In this document: one piece after another, positions 1 to 5,297 of the stretch
Layout: each line of letters begins with the position of its first letter
Position numbering within the stretch: the first letter of the stretch is position 1
Assembly: GCA_036402155.1 (NCBI GenBank)
Contig: DASWTL010000104.1
Location: 1-5,625, forward strand
DNA from: DASWTL01 sp036402155
GTDB lineage: Bacteria > Bacteroidota > Bacteroidia > Sphingobacteriales > Sphingobacteriaceae
DNA: 5,625 nucleotides
Direction of reading: 5' to 3'
Made by a program: the position numbers and the translations under genes
Notes under the pieces: generated by a model
Told to the model about the DNA's origin: nothing
Seen by the model: only the letters and a program-made list of their open reading frames with translations
Databases searched by the model: none

Positions 1-378
1 GATGACATTAGCAATCCGGTAACAACACCTCTTGATGATATCACCTACACGTTAACCGTAACAACGGATAAGGGATGCACTGCCACAAGCCAGATTTTTA
101 TTAAGGTGTTGAAATTTCCAGAAGTACCTAACTCATTTTCACCGAATGGCGATGGTGTTAATGATACCTGGAATATTAAGTACCTTGAAAGTTATCCGGA
201 TGCAACAGTTGAGGTTTTTAATCGTTATGGAACCAGGCTCTTTAAGTCTGTAAATTATCTTTCTGCATGGGATGGTACAGTAAATGGATCGGAATTGCCG
301 GCGGGTACGTATTATTATATTTTAAATCCCAAAAACGGACGTAAAATTATTTCAGGATCAATCACAATTCTACGATGA
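1..378 (+). CDS. T9SS-secreted protein with gliding-motility-associated C-terminal domain (3' end only)
   Basis: The reading frame is open from base 1, so the start lies outside the window; 125 codons remain. Residues 1-36 look like the end of a PKD/Ig-like beta-sandwich repeat (TYTLTVTTDKGCTATS). Residues 40-125 match the CHU_C / gliding-motility C-terminal family: FSPNGDGVNDTW, then VEVFNRYGTRLF, then WDGTVNGSELPAGTYYYIL and a final beta strand ITILR. In this family the domain is a type-B sorting signal that sends large adhesins or surface proteins through the type IX secretion system to the cell surface. The GTG at 106 is an internal valine codon, not a start. The stop lies 37 bases before a PorP/SprF-like gene, the typical pairing of type-B cargo with its dedicated secretion partner. 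The cargo function cannot be told from this fragment. Confidence 0.9.
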   Translation, partial: DDISNPVTTPLDDITYTLTVTTDKGCTATSQIFIKVLKFPEVPNSFSPNGDGVNDTWNIKYLESYPDATVEVFNRYGTRLFKSVNYLSAWDGTVNGSELPAGTYYYILNPKNGRKIISGSITILR

Positions 379-415
379 ACCAAAATATCTTTAGTACATT
401 AGTATTAACTTTTAA

Positions 416-1423
416 ATGAAACGCGGGATCTTATTATTCTTATTTATGTCCGCTGGGATAGTTGTTTTCTCACAGCAGCGTCCGCAGTATACCCAGTATA
501 TTTTTAATAATTATCTTCTAAATCCCGCCATTTCAGGTATAGAGAATTATATTGATGTAAAAGCAGGTTACAGAAACCAATGGGTTGGCCTTTCGGATGC
601 CCCGGTTACATCTACACTTTCACTTCATGCACCGTTAGGAAAGAAATTTCTTTATGGAAATGCAAATTCTTTCGGTGGGCAGGGAGATAACCCAATGAGC
701 AGGAGTTATGTTCAAACATATCAGGCCGCTGAGCCTCATCATGGGGTTGGGTTTCACATTGTCTCTGATAAAACGGGGCCGATTTCACGCACAGATGTGA
801 ATGCAACTTATGCGTATCACCTGGGCTTGTCCGAAACAGTGAATATTTCTGTTGGCGTATCAGCAGGAATTACAAAAATGAACCTGGATCTCTCGAAAAT
901 CACTCTGGAGAATAGCGCAGATCCTGCAATTACCGGGGATGATAACAGGATACAACCCGATCTTGGAGTGGGTATCTGGTTGTACGGGCCACGTTACTTC
1001 GCCGGTGTTTCTGCACAACAATTGCTTGGACGGCCTATCACTTTTACTAACGACGCTACTTATGATCAGGGAAAACAAGTGCCTCACTATTTTGCAACTG
1101 CCGGGTATAAGTTTTTTCTGAGTGATGATATTGCTGCTATACCTTCGGTAATGGTTAAACAGGTTTCTCCGGTACCAATTTCCGTAGATGCAAATATGAA
1201 AGTTGCCTTTAGAGATAAATTCTGGTTGGGAGGGAGTTACCGCAAAAATGATTCATTTGCCGCCATGGCCGGATTTAATCTGGGTTATCTGTTTAACCTT
1301 AGCTATGCTTACGACTTTACCAGTTCTGACCTGAAGTCCGTTAGTTCAGGCAGCCATGAAATTATTTTAGGGTTGTTGCTCAATAACAGATATAAGGTTA
1401 CTTGCCCGCAAAAGTTCTGGTAG
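416..1423 (+). CDS. PorP/SprF family type IX secretion system membrane protein
   Basis: A 335-residue protein starting with a signal peptide (KR, then a hydrophobic run at about residues 4-18, likely cleaved near VFSQ-QRPQ). The family hallmark follows at once: QYTQYIFNNYLLNPAISG, then YRNQWVGL at about residues 52-59. The rest alternates in a way expected of an outer-membrane beta-barrel, with many aromatic-glycine strands (AGYKFF, LGGSYR, LGYLFNLSYAYDF). Family knowledge: PorP of Porphyromonas and SprF of Flavobacterium belong to the T9SS, and SprF-like proteins are needed to export specific type-B-domain cargo such as SprB. The position 37 bases after a type-B cargo gene suggests it serves that protein, probably from a shared transcript. 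No convincing promoter or Shine-Dalgarno lies in the gap. Length and signal peptide support the ATG at 416. Because PorP/SprF paralogs are numerous, I give no gene symbol. Confidence 0.92.
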   Translation: MKRGILLFLFMSAGIVVFSQQRPQYTQYIFNNYLLNPAISGIENYIDVKAGYRNQWVGLSDAPVTSTLSLHAPLGKKFLYGNANSFGGQGDNPMSRSYVQTYQAAEPHHGVGFHIVSDKTGPISRTDVNATYAYHLGLSETVNISVGVSAGITKMNLDLSKITLENSADPAITGDDNRIQPDLGVGIWLYGPRYFAGVSAQQLLGRPITFTNDATYDQGKQVPHYFATAGYKFFLSDDIAAIPSVMVKQVSPVPISVDANMKVAFRDKFWLGGSYRKNDSFAAMAGFNLGYLFNLSYAYDFTSSDLKSVSSGSHEIILGLLLNNRYKVTCPQKFW

Positions 1424-1429
1424 TTTTAC

Positions 1430-1506
1430 TTAGTATCAAGTACTCAGTATTAAGTATCAAGATCCATGTACTAAATACTAATTACTAACTACTAATTACC
1501 AACTAA
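1430..1506. repeat. Degenerate 7-bp tandem repeat array with dyad symmetry between convergent genes
   Basis: Eleven consecutive heptamers in one register, rough consensus YAANTAY. Heptamer position 5 is T in ten of eleven copies, position 3 is A in ten, and position 6 is A in ten. Copies before the centre read like TTAGTAT, CAAGTAC, TAAGTAT; copies after it read like TAAATAC, TAATTAC, TAACTAC. The left part is close to the reverse complement of the right part, with 27 of 37 positions matching about the palindromic GATC at 1461-1464. The array fills nearly the whole gap between the stop of the PorP/SprF-like gene and the stop of rpoN, and its last heptamer overlaps the rpoN stop codon. It could fold as an imperfect AT-rich hairpin in both transcripts and so act as a weak bidirectional terminator, but there is no U tract of the classic kind. 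Confidence 0.8.
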
Positions 1507-2972
1507 AGCTCCTTCCTGAGCCTTGCAACCGGTATATTCATGGCTTCCCGATACTTGGCAACCGTTCGTCTGGCGATATTATAACCTTTTTCCTTCAAAA
1601 TGTCGGTTAACTTCTCATCAGCGAGGGGTCTCCGCTTATCTTCCTTTCCAATACATTCTTCAAGGATCTTTTTAACTTCTTTATTAGAAACCTCTTCACC
1701 ACTATCCATTTGTATGGCTTCAGAAAAGAATGATTTAAGTAGAAACGTGCCAAATTCAGTTTGTACATACTTGGAGTTTGCCACGCGGGAAACGGTAGAA
1801 ATATCCATGCCGATCTTATCCGCAATATCTTTTAAGATCATCGGTCTTAAATTCCGTTCATCGCCGGTAAGAAAATAATCATACTGATAATGCATGATGG
1901 CGTTCATTGTTTTAAGAAGAGTCTGTTGTCGTTGCTTAATAGCGTCAATGAACCACTTTGCAGAGTCAAGTTTCTGCTTTACAAACTGAACAGCCTCCTT
2001 AAGTTTCTTATCACGGTTTGATGCTTTGTCGTAATGTTCAAACATTTCCTGATAAGACCTGCTTACACGCAATTCAGGAGCATTTTTTGAGTTAAGCGTT
2101 AAAAATAATATTCCGTCATTATTTGAAATATGAAAATCCGGAATAACTTGCATCTGCTTTGTGGTTTGCTCTGCAGAATCTCCCGGTTTAGGATTTAATT
2201 TTAAAATTTCATTGATAACCTCCTTAAGCTCTTCCGAATCCATATTCAAAACCCGTTCAAGTTTATCATAATGCTTCTTGGTAAACTCATCAAGATAGTC
2301 TTCAACTACTATAATTGCTTTTTTAATTATAGGATTAGGGTCTTTTTTTCGTAATTGTATAAGCAGGCATTCCTGAAGATCACGGGCGCCCACACCTGCA
2401 GGATCAAAGCCCTGTATAACTTTCAGCATTTCCTCTACTTCTTCTTCTTCGGCAAATACGTTCTGAGAGAACGCCAGATCGTCTATAAGTGAAGTAAGCG
2501 GTCTGCGAAGGTAACCGTCGTCATCAAGACTGCCAATGATTTGCTGGCCTATCTGGAAGTCTTTATCTGATAATGGAAGTAAGTCTAGTTGTTGCTGCAG
2601 GTTTTCAAAAAATGAGTTTTGTATAGCAATAGGTATTTCTTTCCGTTCTTCTTCATCATCTCCATTATGATCATAACGTGAACCGTAATCATTTATATTA
2701 TCGTCCTGCAGATAATCATCTACATTAAAATCCTCAAATTCATTGCTGTTCTCATCACCTGTAAAAGTTTCATCCGGGTCTTTATCCGGATATTCTTCAT
2801 CAGGTTCATTCATATTTGTTAAACTTAAATCTTCTAATGCAGGGTTTTCCTCTAATTCTTCTTTTATCCGGGTATCCAGGGAAACGGTAGGCACCTGTAA
2901 TAACTTGATAAATTGAATCTGCTGGGGGGAAAGTTTCTGAAGTAGCTTTTGCTGAAGGTTCTGTTTTAACAT
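1503..2972 (-). CDS. rpoN: RNA polymerase sigma-54 factor RpoN
   Basis: This 489-residue protein has the full sigma-54 layout. Region I (about 1-47) is glutamine- and leucine-rich (LSPQQIQFIKLLQ, then EELEENPALE), the part that contacts AAA+ enhancer-binding activators. Region II (about 50-112) is a long, strongly acidic linker. The core-binding region carries SLDDDGYLRRPL (148-159), FDPAGVGARDLQECLL (189-204) and LNPKPG (259-264). The helix-turn-helix that reads the -12 element is near 380-417 (KDIADKIGMDISTVSRVANS). The RpoN box ARRTVAKYRE, which reads the -24 element, is at 467-476. Nothing essential is missing, so it should be active. It directs core polymerase to GG-N10-GC promoters that need an ATP-driven activator. 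No activator gene is in the window, so its regulon cannot be inferred. It is convergent with the PorP/SprF-like gene and divergent from mscL. Confidence 0.97.
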   Translation of the reverse strand: MLKQNLQQKLLQKLSPQQIQFIKLLQVPTVSLDTRIKEELEENPALEDLSLTNMNEPDEEYPDKDPDETFTGDENSNEFEDFNVDDYLQDDNINDYGSRYDHNGDDEEERKEIPIAIQNSFFENLQQQLDLLPLSDKDFQIGQQIIGSLDDDGYLRRPLTSLIDDLAFSQNVFAEEEEVEEMLKVIQGFDPAGVGARDLQECLLIQLRKKDPNPIIKKAIIVVEDYLDEFTKKHYDKLERVLNMDSEELKEVINEILKLNPKPGDSAEQTTKQMQVIPDFHISNNDGILFLTLNSKNAPELRVSRSYQEMFEHYDKASNRDKKLKEAVQFVKQKLDSAKWFIDAIKQRQQTLLKTMNAIMHYQYDYFLTGDERNLRPMILKDIADKIGMDISTVSRVANSKYVQTEFGTFLLKSFFSEAIQMDSGEEVSNKEVKKILEECIGKEDKRRPLADEKLTDILKEKGYNIARRTVAKYREAMNIPVARLRKEL

Positions 2973-2988
2973 ATAATCTTAAGTAATG

Positions 2989-2996
2989 CAAAAATA
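2989..2996 (-). promoter_or_regulatory. Candidate promoter -7 box for rpoN
   Basis: On the minus strand this reads TATTTTTG, an exact match to the Bacteroidota -7 consensus TAnnTTTG. It ends 16 bases before the rpoN ATG, so the leader would be only about 10 bases. I see no TTG -33 element at the usual 19-21 base spacing, and the region is AT-rich, so a chance match is possible. Confidence 0.5.
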
Positions 2997-3034
2997 CATT
3001 AAAAATAAGTTGGATGGACTCCCTTAATTTAAGT

Positions 3035-3063
3035 TTGCTATAAGTGCTCTAACATAAATTTTG
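3035..3063 (+). promoter_or_regulatory. Candidate promoter for mscL
   Basis: TTG at 3035-3037 and a near-consensus -7 box TAAATTTTG at 3055-3063, which has three instead of two bases between TA and TTTG; the spacer is 17 bases. It would give a leader of roughly 45 bases before the mscL ATG. A short dyad CTTAA-T-TTAAG at 3023-3033 lies just upstream of the -33 region. Weaker than the rpmH promoter. Confidence 0.4.
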
Positions 3064-3086
3064 CAGAAAAGATTTTTTAGTGATAC

Positions 3087-3105
3087 ATTTAATTAATAAT
3101 TAAAT
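3087..3105. repeat. Perfect 9-bp inverted repeat in the mscL leader
   Basis: ATTTAATTA at 3087-3095, one spacer base at 3096, then TAATTAAAT at 3097-3105, ten bases before the mscL ATG. All pairs are A-T and the one-base centre is too tight for an RNA hairpin without opening a pair. A DNA operator is therefore more plausible than an RNA structure, but in AT-rich sequence it may be chance. Confidence 0.55.
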
Positions 3106-3115
3106 CTGAAAAACT

Positions 3116-3532
3116 ATGGGATTAGTTAAAGAATTTAAGGAGTTTGCCATTAAAGGCAATGTCATGGACCTTGCTGTCGGAGTTATCATTGGAGCAGCTT
3201 TCGGCAAGATAGTCAGTTCATTAGTAGATGATATTATAATGCCTCCAATTGGATATTTTATGAGTGGTGTAGATTTTGCAAAAATGAAAATTTTGCTCAG
3301 AGCGGCAGATGAGCCTAATAAAATTACTGAGGTAGCTATCAGGTATGGTAACTTTATTAATATCCTCTTTCAGTTTGTAATCGTTGCTTTTTGTATTTTT
3401 TTAATTGTAAAGGTCATTAACAGGATCCGTCGTGAGGAACAGGTAGAGCCAACTGTGGAGCCTGCTCCAACAAAAGAAGAGGCATTACTTACCGAAATCC
3501 GGGATGCTTTAATTACCCAACGAAAAGAATAA
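3116..3532 (+). CDS. mscL: Large-conductance mechanosensitive channel MscL
   Basis: A 138-residue protein of normal MscL length. It shows the N-terminal amphipathic helix (GLVKEFKEFAIKGN) and the conserved first transmembrane and pore helix at about 15-46 (GNVMDLAVGVIIGAAFGKIV, followed by SLVDDIIMPPIG). A periplasmic loop at about 48-77 comes next, then a second transmembrane helix at about 79-101 (FINILFQFVIVAFCIFLIVKVI). The charged cytoplasmic tail ends in a short helix (EEALLTEIRDALI). The protein forms a pentameric pore in the inner membrane that opens under high membrane tension to release solutes during sudden osmotic downshift. It is divergent from rpoN and separated from rpmH by 73 bases containing a strong rpmH promoter, so it is probably its own transcription unit. 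No clear terminator follows it, so some read-through into rpmH is possible. Confidence 0.98.
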   Translation: MGLVKEFKEFAIKGNVMDLAVGVIIGAAFGKIVSSLVDDIIMPPIGYFMSGVDFAKMKILLRAADEPNKITEVAIRYGNFINILFQFVIVAFCIFLIVKVINRIRREEQVEPTVEPAPTKEEALLTEIRDALITQRKE

Positions 3533-3543
3533 TTGAATCGTAG

Positions 3544-3574
3544 TTTGATTTTAGAAAAATCTGCGGTATATTTG
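3544..3574 (+). promoter_or_regulatory. Promoter of the rpmH-rnpA-yidD cluster
   Basis: TTTG at 3544-3547 and TATATTTG at 3567-3574 with a 19-base spacer, an exact match to the Bacteroidota consensus TTTG-N19-21-TAnnTTTG. Transcription should start near 3580, leaving a leader of about 25 bases before the rpmH ATG at 3606. The spacer holds a small dyad, GATTTT-AGA-AAAATC (3547-3561), which may be coincidental. This is the best promoter in the window, fitting a ribosomal protein gene. Confidence 0.8.
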
Positions 3575-3605
3575 CGCTCTTGTTTTTAGAGCAATTTAAT
3601 ACATC

Positions 3606-3764
3606 ATGAAAAGAACATTCCAACCTTCTCAGAGAAAAAGAAGAAATAAACACGGGTTCAGAGAAAGAATGAGCACCGCAAACGGTAGAAGGGTTTTAGC
3701 ATCCAGAAGAGCTAAAGGCAGAAAAAGATTATCAGTATCTGACGAGCGTCGTCATAAAGCATAG
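3606..3764 (+). CDS. rpmH: 50S ribosomal protein L34
   Basis: A 52-residue, very basic protein beginning MKRTFQPSQRKRRNKHGFRE, then RMSTANGRRVLASRRAKGRK and ending LSVSDERRHKA. This is the typical L34 signature (KRTFQPS, then HGFRxRM, then GRxVLxxRRxKGR). L34 is a late-assembling protein of the large ribosomal subunit that packs against 23S rRNA. It sits at the head of the conserved rpmH-rnpA pair, with a consensus promoter 32 bases upstream. No Shine-Dalgarno is visible, as is usual for Bacteroidota; the leader before the ATG is A/T-rich. The first base after its TAG stop begins the long inverted repeat that fills the gap to rnpA. Confidence 0.97.
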   Translation: MKRTFQPSQRKRRNKHGFRERMSTANGRRVLASRRAKGRKRLSVSDERRHKA

Positions 3765-3833
3765 TTTGATTGCTATACCGTAGCCACTACGGAAGGCAGA
3801 TCATATCTGCACGACACAGGCTTAGCAATCAAA
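3765..3833 (+). promoter_or_regulatory. Predicted three-way-junction RNA element between rpmH and rnpA
   Basis: The outer stem is TTTGATTGCTA (3765-3775) with TAGCAATCAAA (3823-3833), 11 pairs and no mismatch. Inside, hairpin 1 is CCGTAG-CCA-CTACGG (3778-3792) and hairpin 2 is GCAGAT-CAT-ATCTGC (3796-3810), each 6 perfect pairs with a 3-base loop. The linkers are 3776-3777, AAG at 3793-3795, and a 12-base single strand ACGACACAGGCT at 3811-3822. The element starts directly after the rpmH stop and ends one base before the rnpA ATG. A ribosome terminating at rpmH would cover the 5' strand of the outer stem, which suggests translational coupling; a processing site, a protein target or a terminal-repeat mini-element are alternatives. 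It has no U tract, so it is not a standard terminator. I do not recognise it as a known family; its function is inferred. Confidence 0.7.
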
Positions 3834-3834
3834 A

Positions 3835-4218
3835 ATGTACACTTTTAAAAAAGAAGAACGATTATGCAGTAAGAAGCTTTTAGAAAAGCTTTTTAGCAAT
3901 GGTTCTTCTTTTTTAATATATCCCTTTCGCATAACCTGGCTTCCTTCAGAGTTGCCCGCAGATGTTCCTGTACAGGTAGTCATCGGCGTATCTAAACGTA
4001 AGTTTAAAAAAGCGGTGACCCGAAATCTGTTAAAAAGACGTATTCGCGAAATTTACAGGTTACATAAAGAAGAATTTGTTTATTCTTTCGTTAAAGCTCC
4101 AATAGCTTTAGGAATTAATTATGTTGGTAATGAAGTAAATGATTATCATATGATGGAGAAGAAGCTGAAACTGGTATTTCAAAAACTTGAAAAACTTTAT
4201 ACCGAGCAACATGCTTAA
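3835..4218 (+). CDS. rnpA: Ribonuclease P protein component
   Basis: A 127-residue basic protein of normal RnpA length. The N-terminal part has the family pattern (FKKEERLCSKKLLEKLFSNG, then a beta strand FLIYPFRITWL). The diagnostic RNR motif is at about 53-72 (SKRKFKKAVTRNLLKRRIRE), followed by the helix EIYRLHKEEF and the C-terminal GINYVGNE plus a helix. RnpA binds the catalytic RNase P RNA and the pre-tRNA 5' leader, helping cleave the leader to form the mature tRNA 5' end. It is second in the rpmH-rnpA-yidD cluster. The ATG at 3835 abuts the inverted-repeat element and is preceded by AATCAAAA rather than a Shine-Dalgarno, so access to this start would depend on opening the outer stem. 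Its end overlaps yidD by 8 bases. Confidence 0.97.
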   Translation: MYTFKKEERLCSKKLLEKLFSNGSSFLIYPFRITWLPSELPADVPVQVVIGVSKRKFKKAVTRNLLKRRIREIYRLHKEEFVYSFVKAPIALGINYVGNEVNDYHMMEKKLKLVFQKLEKLYTEQHA

Positions 4219-4444
4219 TGCTATCAAAACTATCATAGGGAGCTTTTTTATATTATTGATTAAAGGATATCAGTACTTTATTTCTCCCCTCCTGGGTTCA
4301 TCATGCCGGTATACGCCAACCTGCTCTGCTTATGGACATGAAGCTATAAAGAAATACGGACCATTTAAAGGTGGCTGGTTAACATTAAAAAGGATAGGAC
4401 GATGTCATCCCTGGGGCGGTCATGGACCTGATCCTGTACCCTGA
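4211..4444 (+). CDS. yidD: Membrane protein insertion efficiency factor YidD
   Basis: A 77-residue protein with the full YidD signature: YQYFISPLLGSSCRYTPTCS (20-39), followed by AYGHEAIKKYGPFKGGW and then RIGRCHPWGGHGPDPVP. The three conserved cysteines are at 32, 38 and 65. An N-terminal amphipathic or hydrophobic helix (about 4-18) should hold it at the inner face of the cytoplasmic membrane, where family members help YidC-dependent insertion of membrane proteins. I chose the ATG at 4211 because it gives the usual family start close to the helix and an 8-base overlap with rnpA, which favours translational coupling. An in-frame ATG at 4187 would add eight residues and a 32-base overlap. yidC is not adjacent here. 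Confidence 0.95.
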   Translation: MLNAIKTIIGSFFILLIKGYQYFISPLLGSSCRYTPTCSAYGHEAIKKYGPFKGGWLTLKRIGRCHPWGGHGPDPVP

Positions 4445-4457
4445 TTCTTCTTTTTCG

Positions 4458-4465
4458 TAACTTTG
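4458..4465 (+). promoter_or_regulatory. Candidate -7 box for the TauE/SafE gene, implying a very short or absent leader
   Basis: TAACTTTG is an exact TAnnTTTG match located just after yidD. Only 7 bases separate it from the ATG at 4473, so transcription would begin at or within a few bases of the start codon. No TTTG -33 element is visible at normal spacing. Confidence 0.5.
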
Positions 4466-4472
4466 CATACAC

Positions 4473-5297
4473 ATGGATGTCGGAACTCTGATCCTTTTAT
4501 TTCTTGGTGGATGTGCAGGTGGCTTATTAGCAGGGTTGCTTGGTGTTGGAGGCGGATTAGTGTTTGTAGTGATCTTTACCAATTATCTTACAGCTCTTGG
4601 AGTTCCTGACAGTAAAATAGCACAGCTTATTATTGCAAACTCAATGGTCGCTATTTTCTTTGCAGGGACATCAGGTAGTATTAAACATTACCTTAACGGT
4701 CATTTTTATTTTAAACCTGTAATCATAAGCGGATTTTTTGCTGCATTGTCTTCCGTAGCTACCACCTATATAATTAACCACACAAGTTGGTACAATAAAC
4801 AGCTGTTTTCTGTCATTTTCATTTCGATCACTATATATATTGCATACCGGATTTTTGCCGGGAGTTCGGGTAAAGACGTTAATGCCGGGGAAGAAAAGTT
4901 CTCATTAGTAAAACTGATGCAAATAGGTGCTTTAGGTGGAACCCTGGCTGCTTTATCAGGGGTAGGGGGAGGAATAATAATGGTGCCAATGCTAATAAAG
5001 ATGCTGAATATTCAAATAAAAAAGGCAACAGCAATATCCCTTGGTATAATAACAGTTATGGCGTTGGTGTCTTCAGTTTATTCCATGTTAATCAACCCTA
5101 AAATTAATATGAATATTGCTCATTCATATGGATTAATTGTGTTTCCAATGGTTATACCTGTAGTTGCAGGTTCCGTTATTTGCTCTCCATTTGGCGTCAC
5201 TCTTAGTAAAATAATACCTGAAAGAACCGTTCAAATACTGTTTGGAGCTTTTCTTTTGTTAGTTACTTTAAATATGATCTATAACCTATGGCTCTGA
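4473..5297 (+). CDS. TauE/SafE (sulfite exporter) family membrane permease
   Basis: A 274-residue, strongly hydrophobic protein with about eight predicted membrane segments. The two family half-repeats are visible. The first is GGCAGGLLAGLLGVGGGLVF at 12-31. The second is GALGGTLAALSGVGGGIIMV at 152-171, followed by PMLI and later ATAISLGIITVMALVSS. A polar loop at about 130-146 separates the halves. Family members (DUF81, PF01925) are inner-membrane transporters linked to export of sulfite, sulfoacetate or other small organic anions. No sulfur or taurine genes lie nearby, so the substrate is unknown. It starts 28 bases after yidD with its own -7 box, and its last 10 bases overlap tsaB. The ATG at 4473 places the first membrane helix directly at the N terminus, which is normal for the family. 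Confidence 0.92.
   Translation: MDVGTLILLFLGGCAGGLLAGLLGVGGGLVFVVIFTNYLTALGVPDSKIAQLIIANSMVAIFFAGTSGSIKHYLNGHFYFKPVIISGFFAALSSVATTYIINHTSWYNKQLFSVIFISITIYIAYRIFAGSSGKDVNAGEEKFSLVKLMQIGALGGTLAALSGVGGGIIMVPMLIKMLNIQIKKATAISLGIITVMALVSSVYSMLINPKINMNIAHSYGLIVFPMVIPVVAGSVICSPFGVTLSKIIPERTVQILFGAFLLLVTLNMIYNLWL

Noticed and set aside
106..378. Separate small gene starting at GTG 106
   Set aside because: The frame is open to base 1 and the upstream residues continue a beta-sandwich domain; the C-terminal sorting domain is normally the end of a large protein.
612..1121. Three short frames overlapping the PorP/SprF-like gene (two on the minus strand, one on the plus strand)
   Set aside because: They lie wholly inside a clear family member in another frame and show no recognisable domain.
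1600..2991. Short frames on both strands within or overlapping rpoN
   Set aside because: They are shadows of a complete, well-conserved sigma-54 gene, and their translations resemble no family.
2973..3115. Sigma-54 (-24/-12) promoter in the rpoN-mscL gap
   Set aside because: I found no GG-N10-GC with the expected TGGCAC and TTGC context on either strand.
3576..3592. GCTCT-TGTTTTT-AGAGC hairpin before rpmH
   Set aside because: Its left arm overlaps the predicted transcription start, so the RNA probably lacks most of it; five pairs with a 7-base loop is weak.
3541..3771. 10-bp direct repeat TAGTTTGATT at 3541-3550 and 3762-3771 flanking rpmH
   Set aside because: The first copy is explained by the promoter -33 region and the second by the rpmH stop plus the stem. 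No -7 box follows the second copy, so it is not a second promoter; probably chance.
3765..3833. tRNA gene or intrinsic terminator
   Set aside because: The stem lengths, the missing T-arm GTTCRA sequence and the absence of a third arm rule out a tRNA; there is no run of T after the outer stem, so a standard terminator does not fit.
4385..4582. 65-codon minus-strand frame across the yidD / TauE-SafE junction
   Set aside because: It overlaps the ends of two well-supported plus-strand genes and is proline-rich low-complexity in translation.
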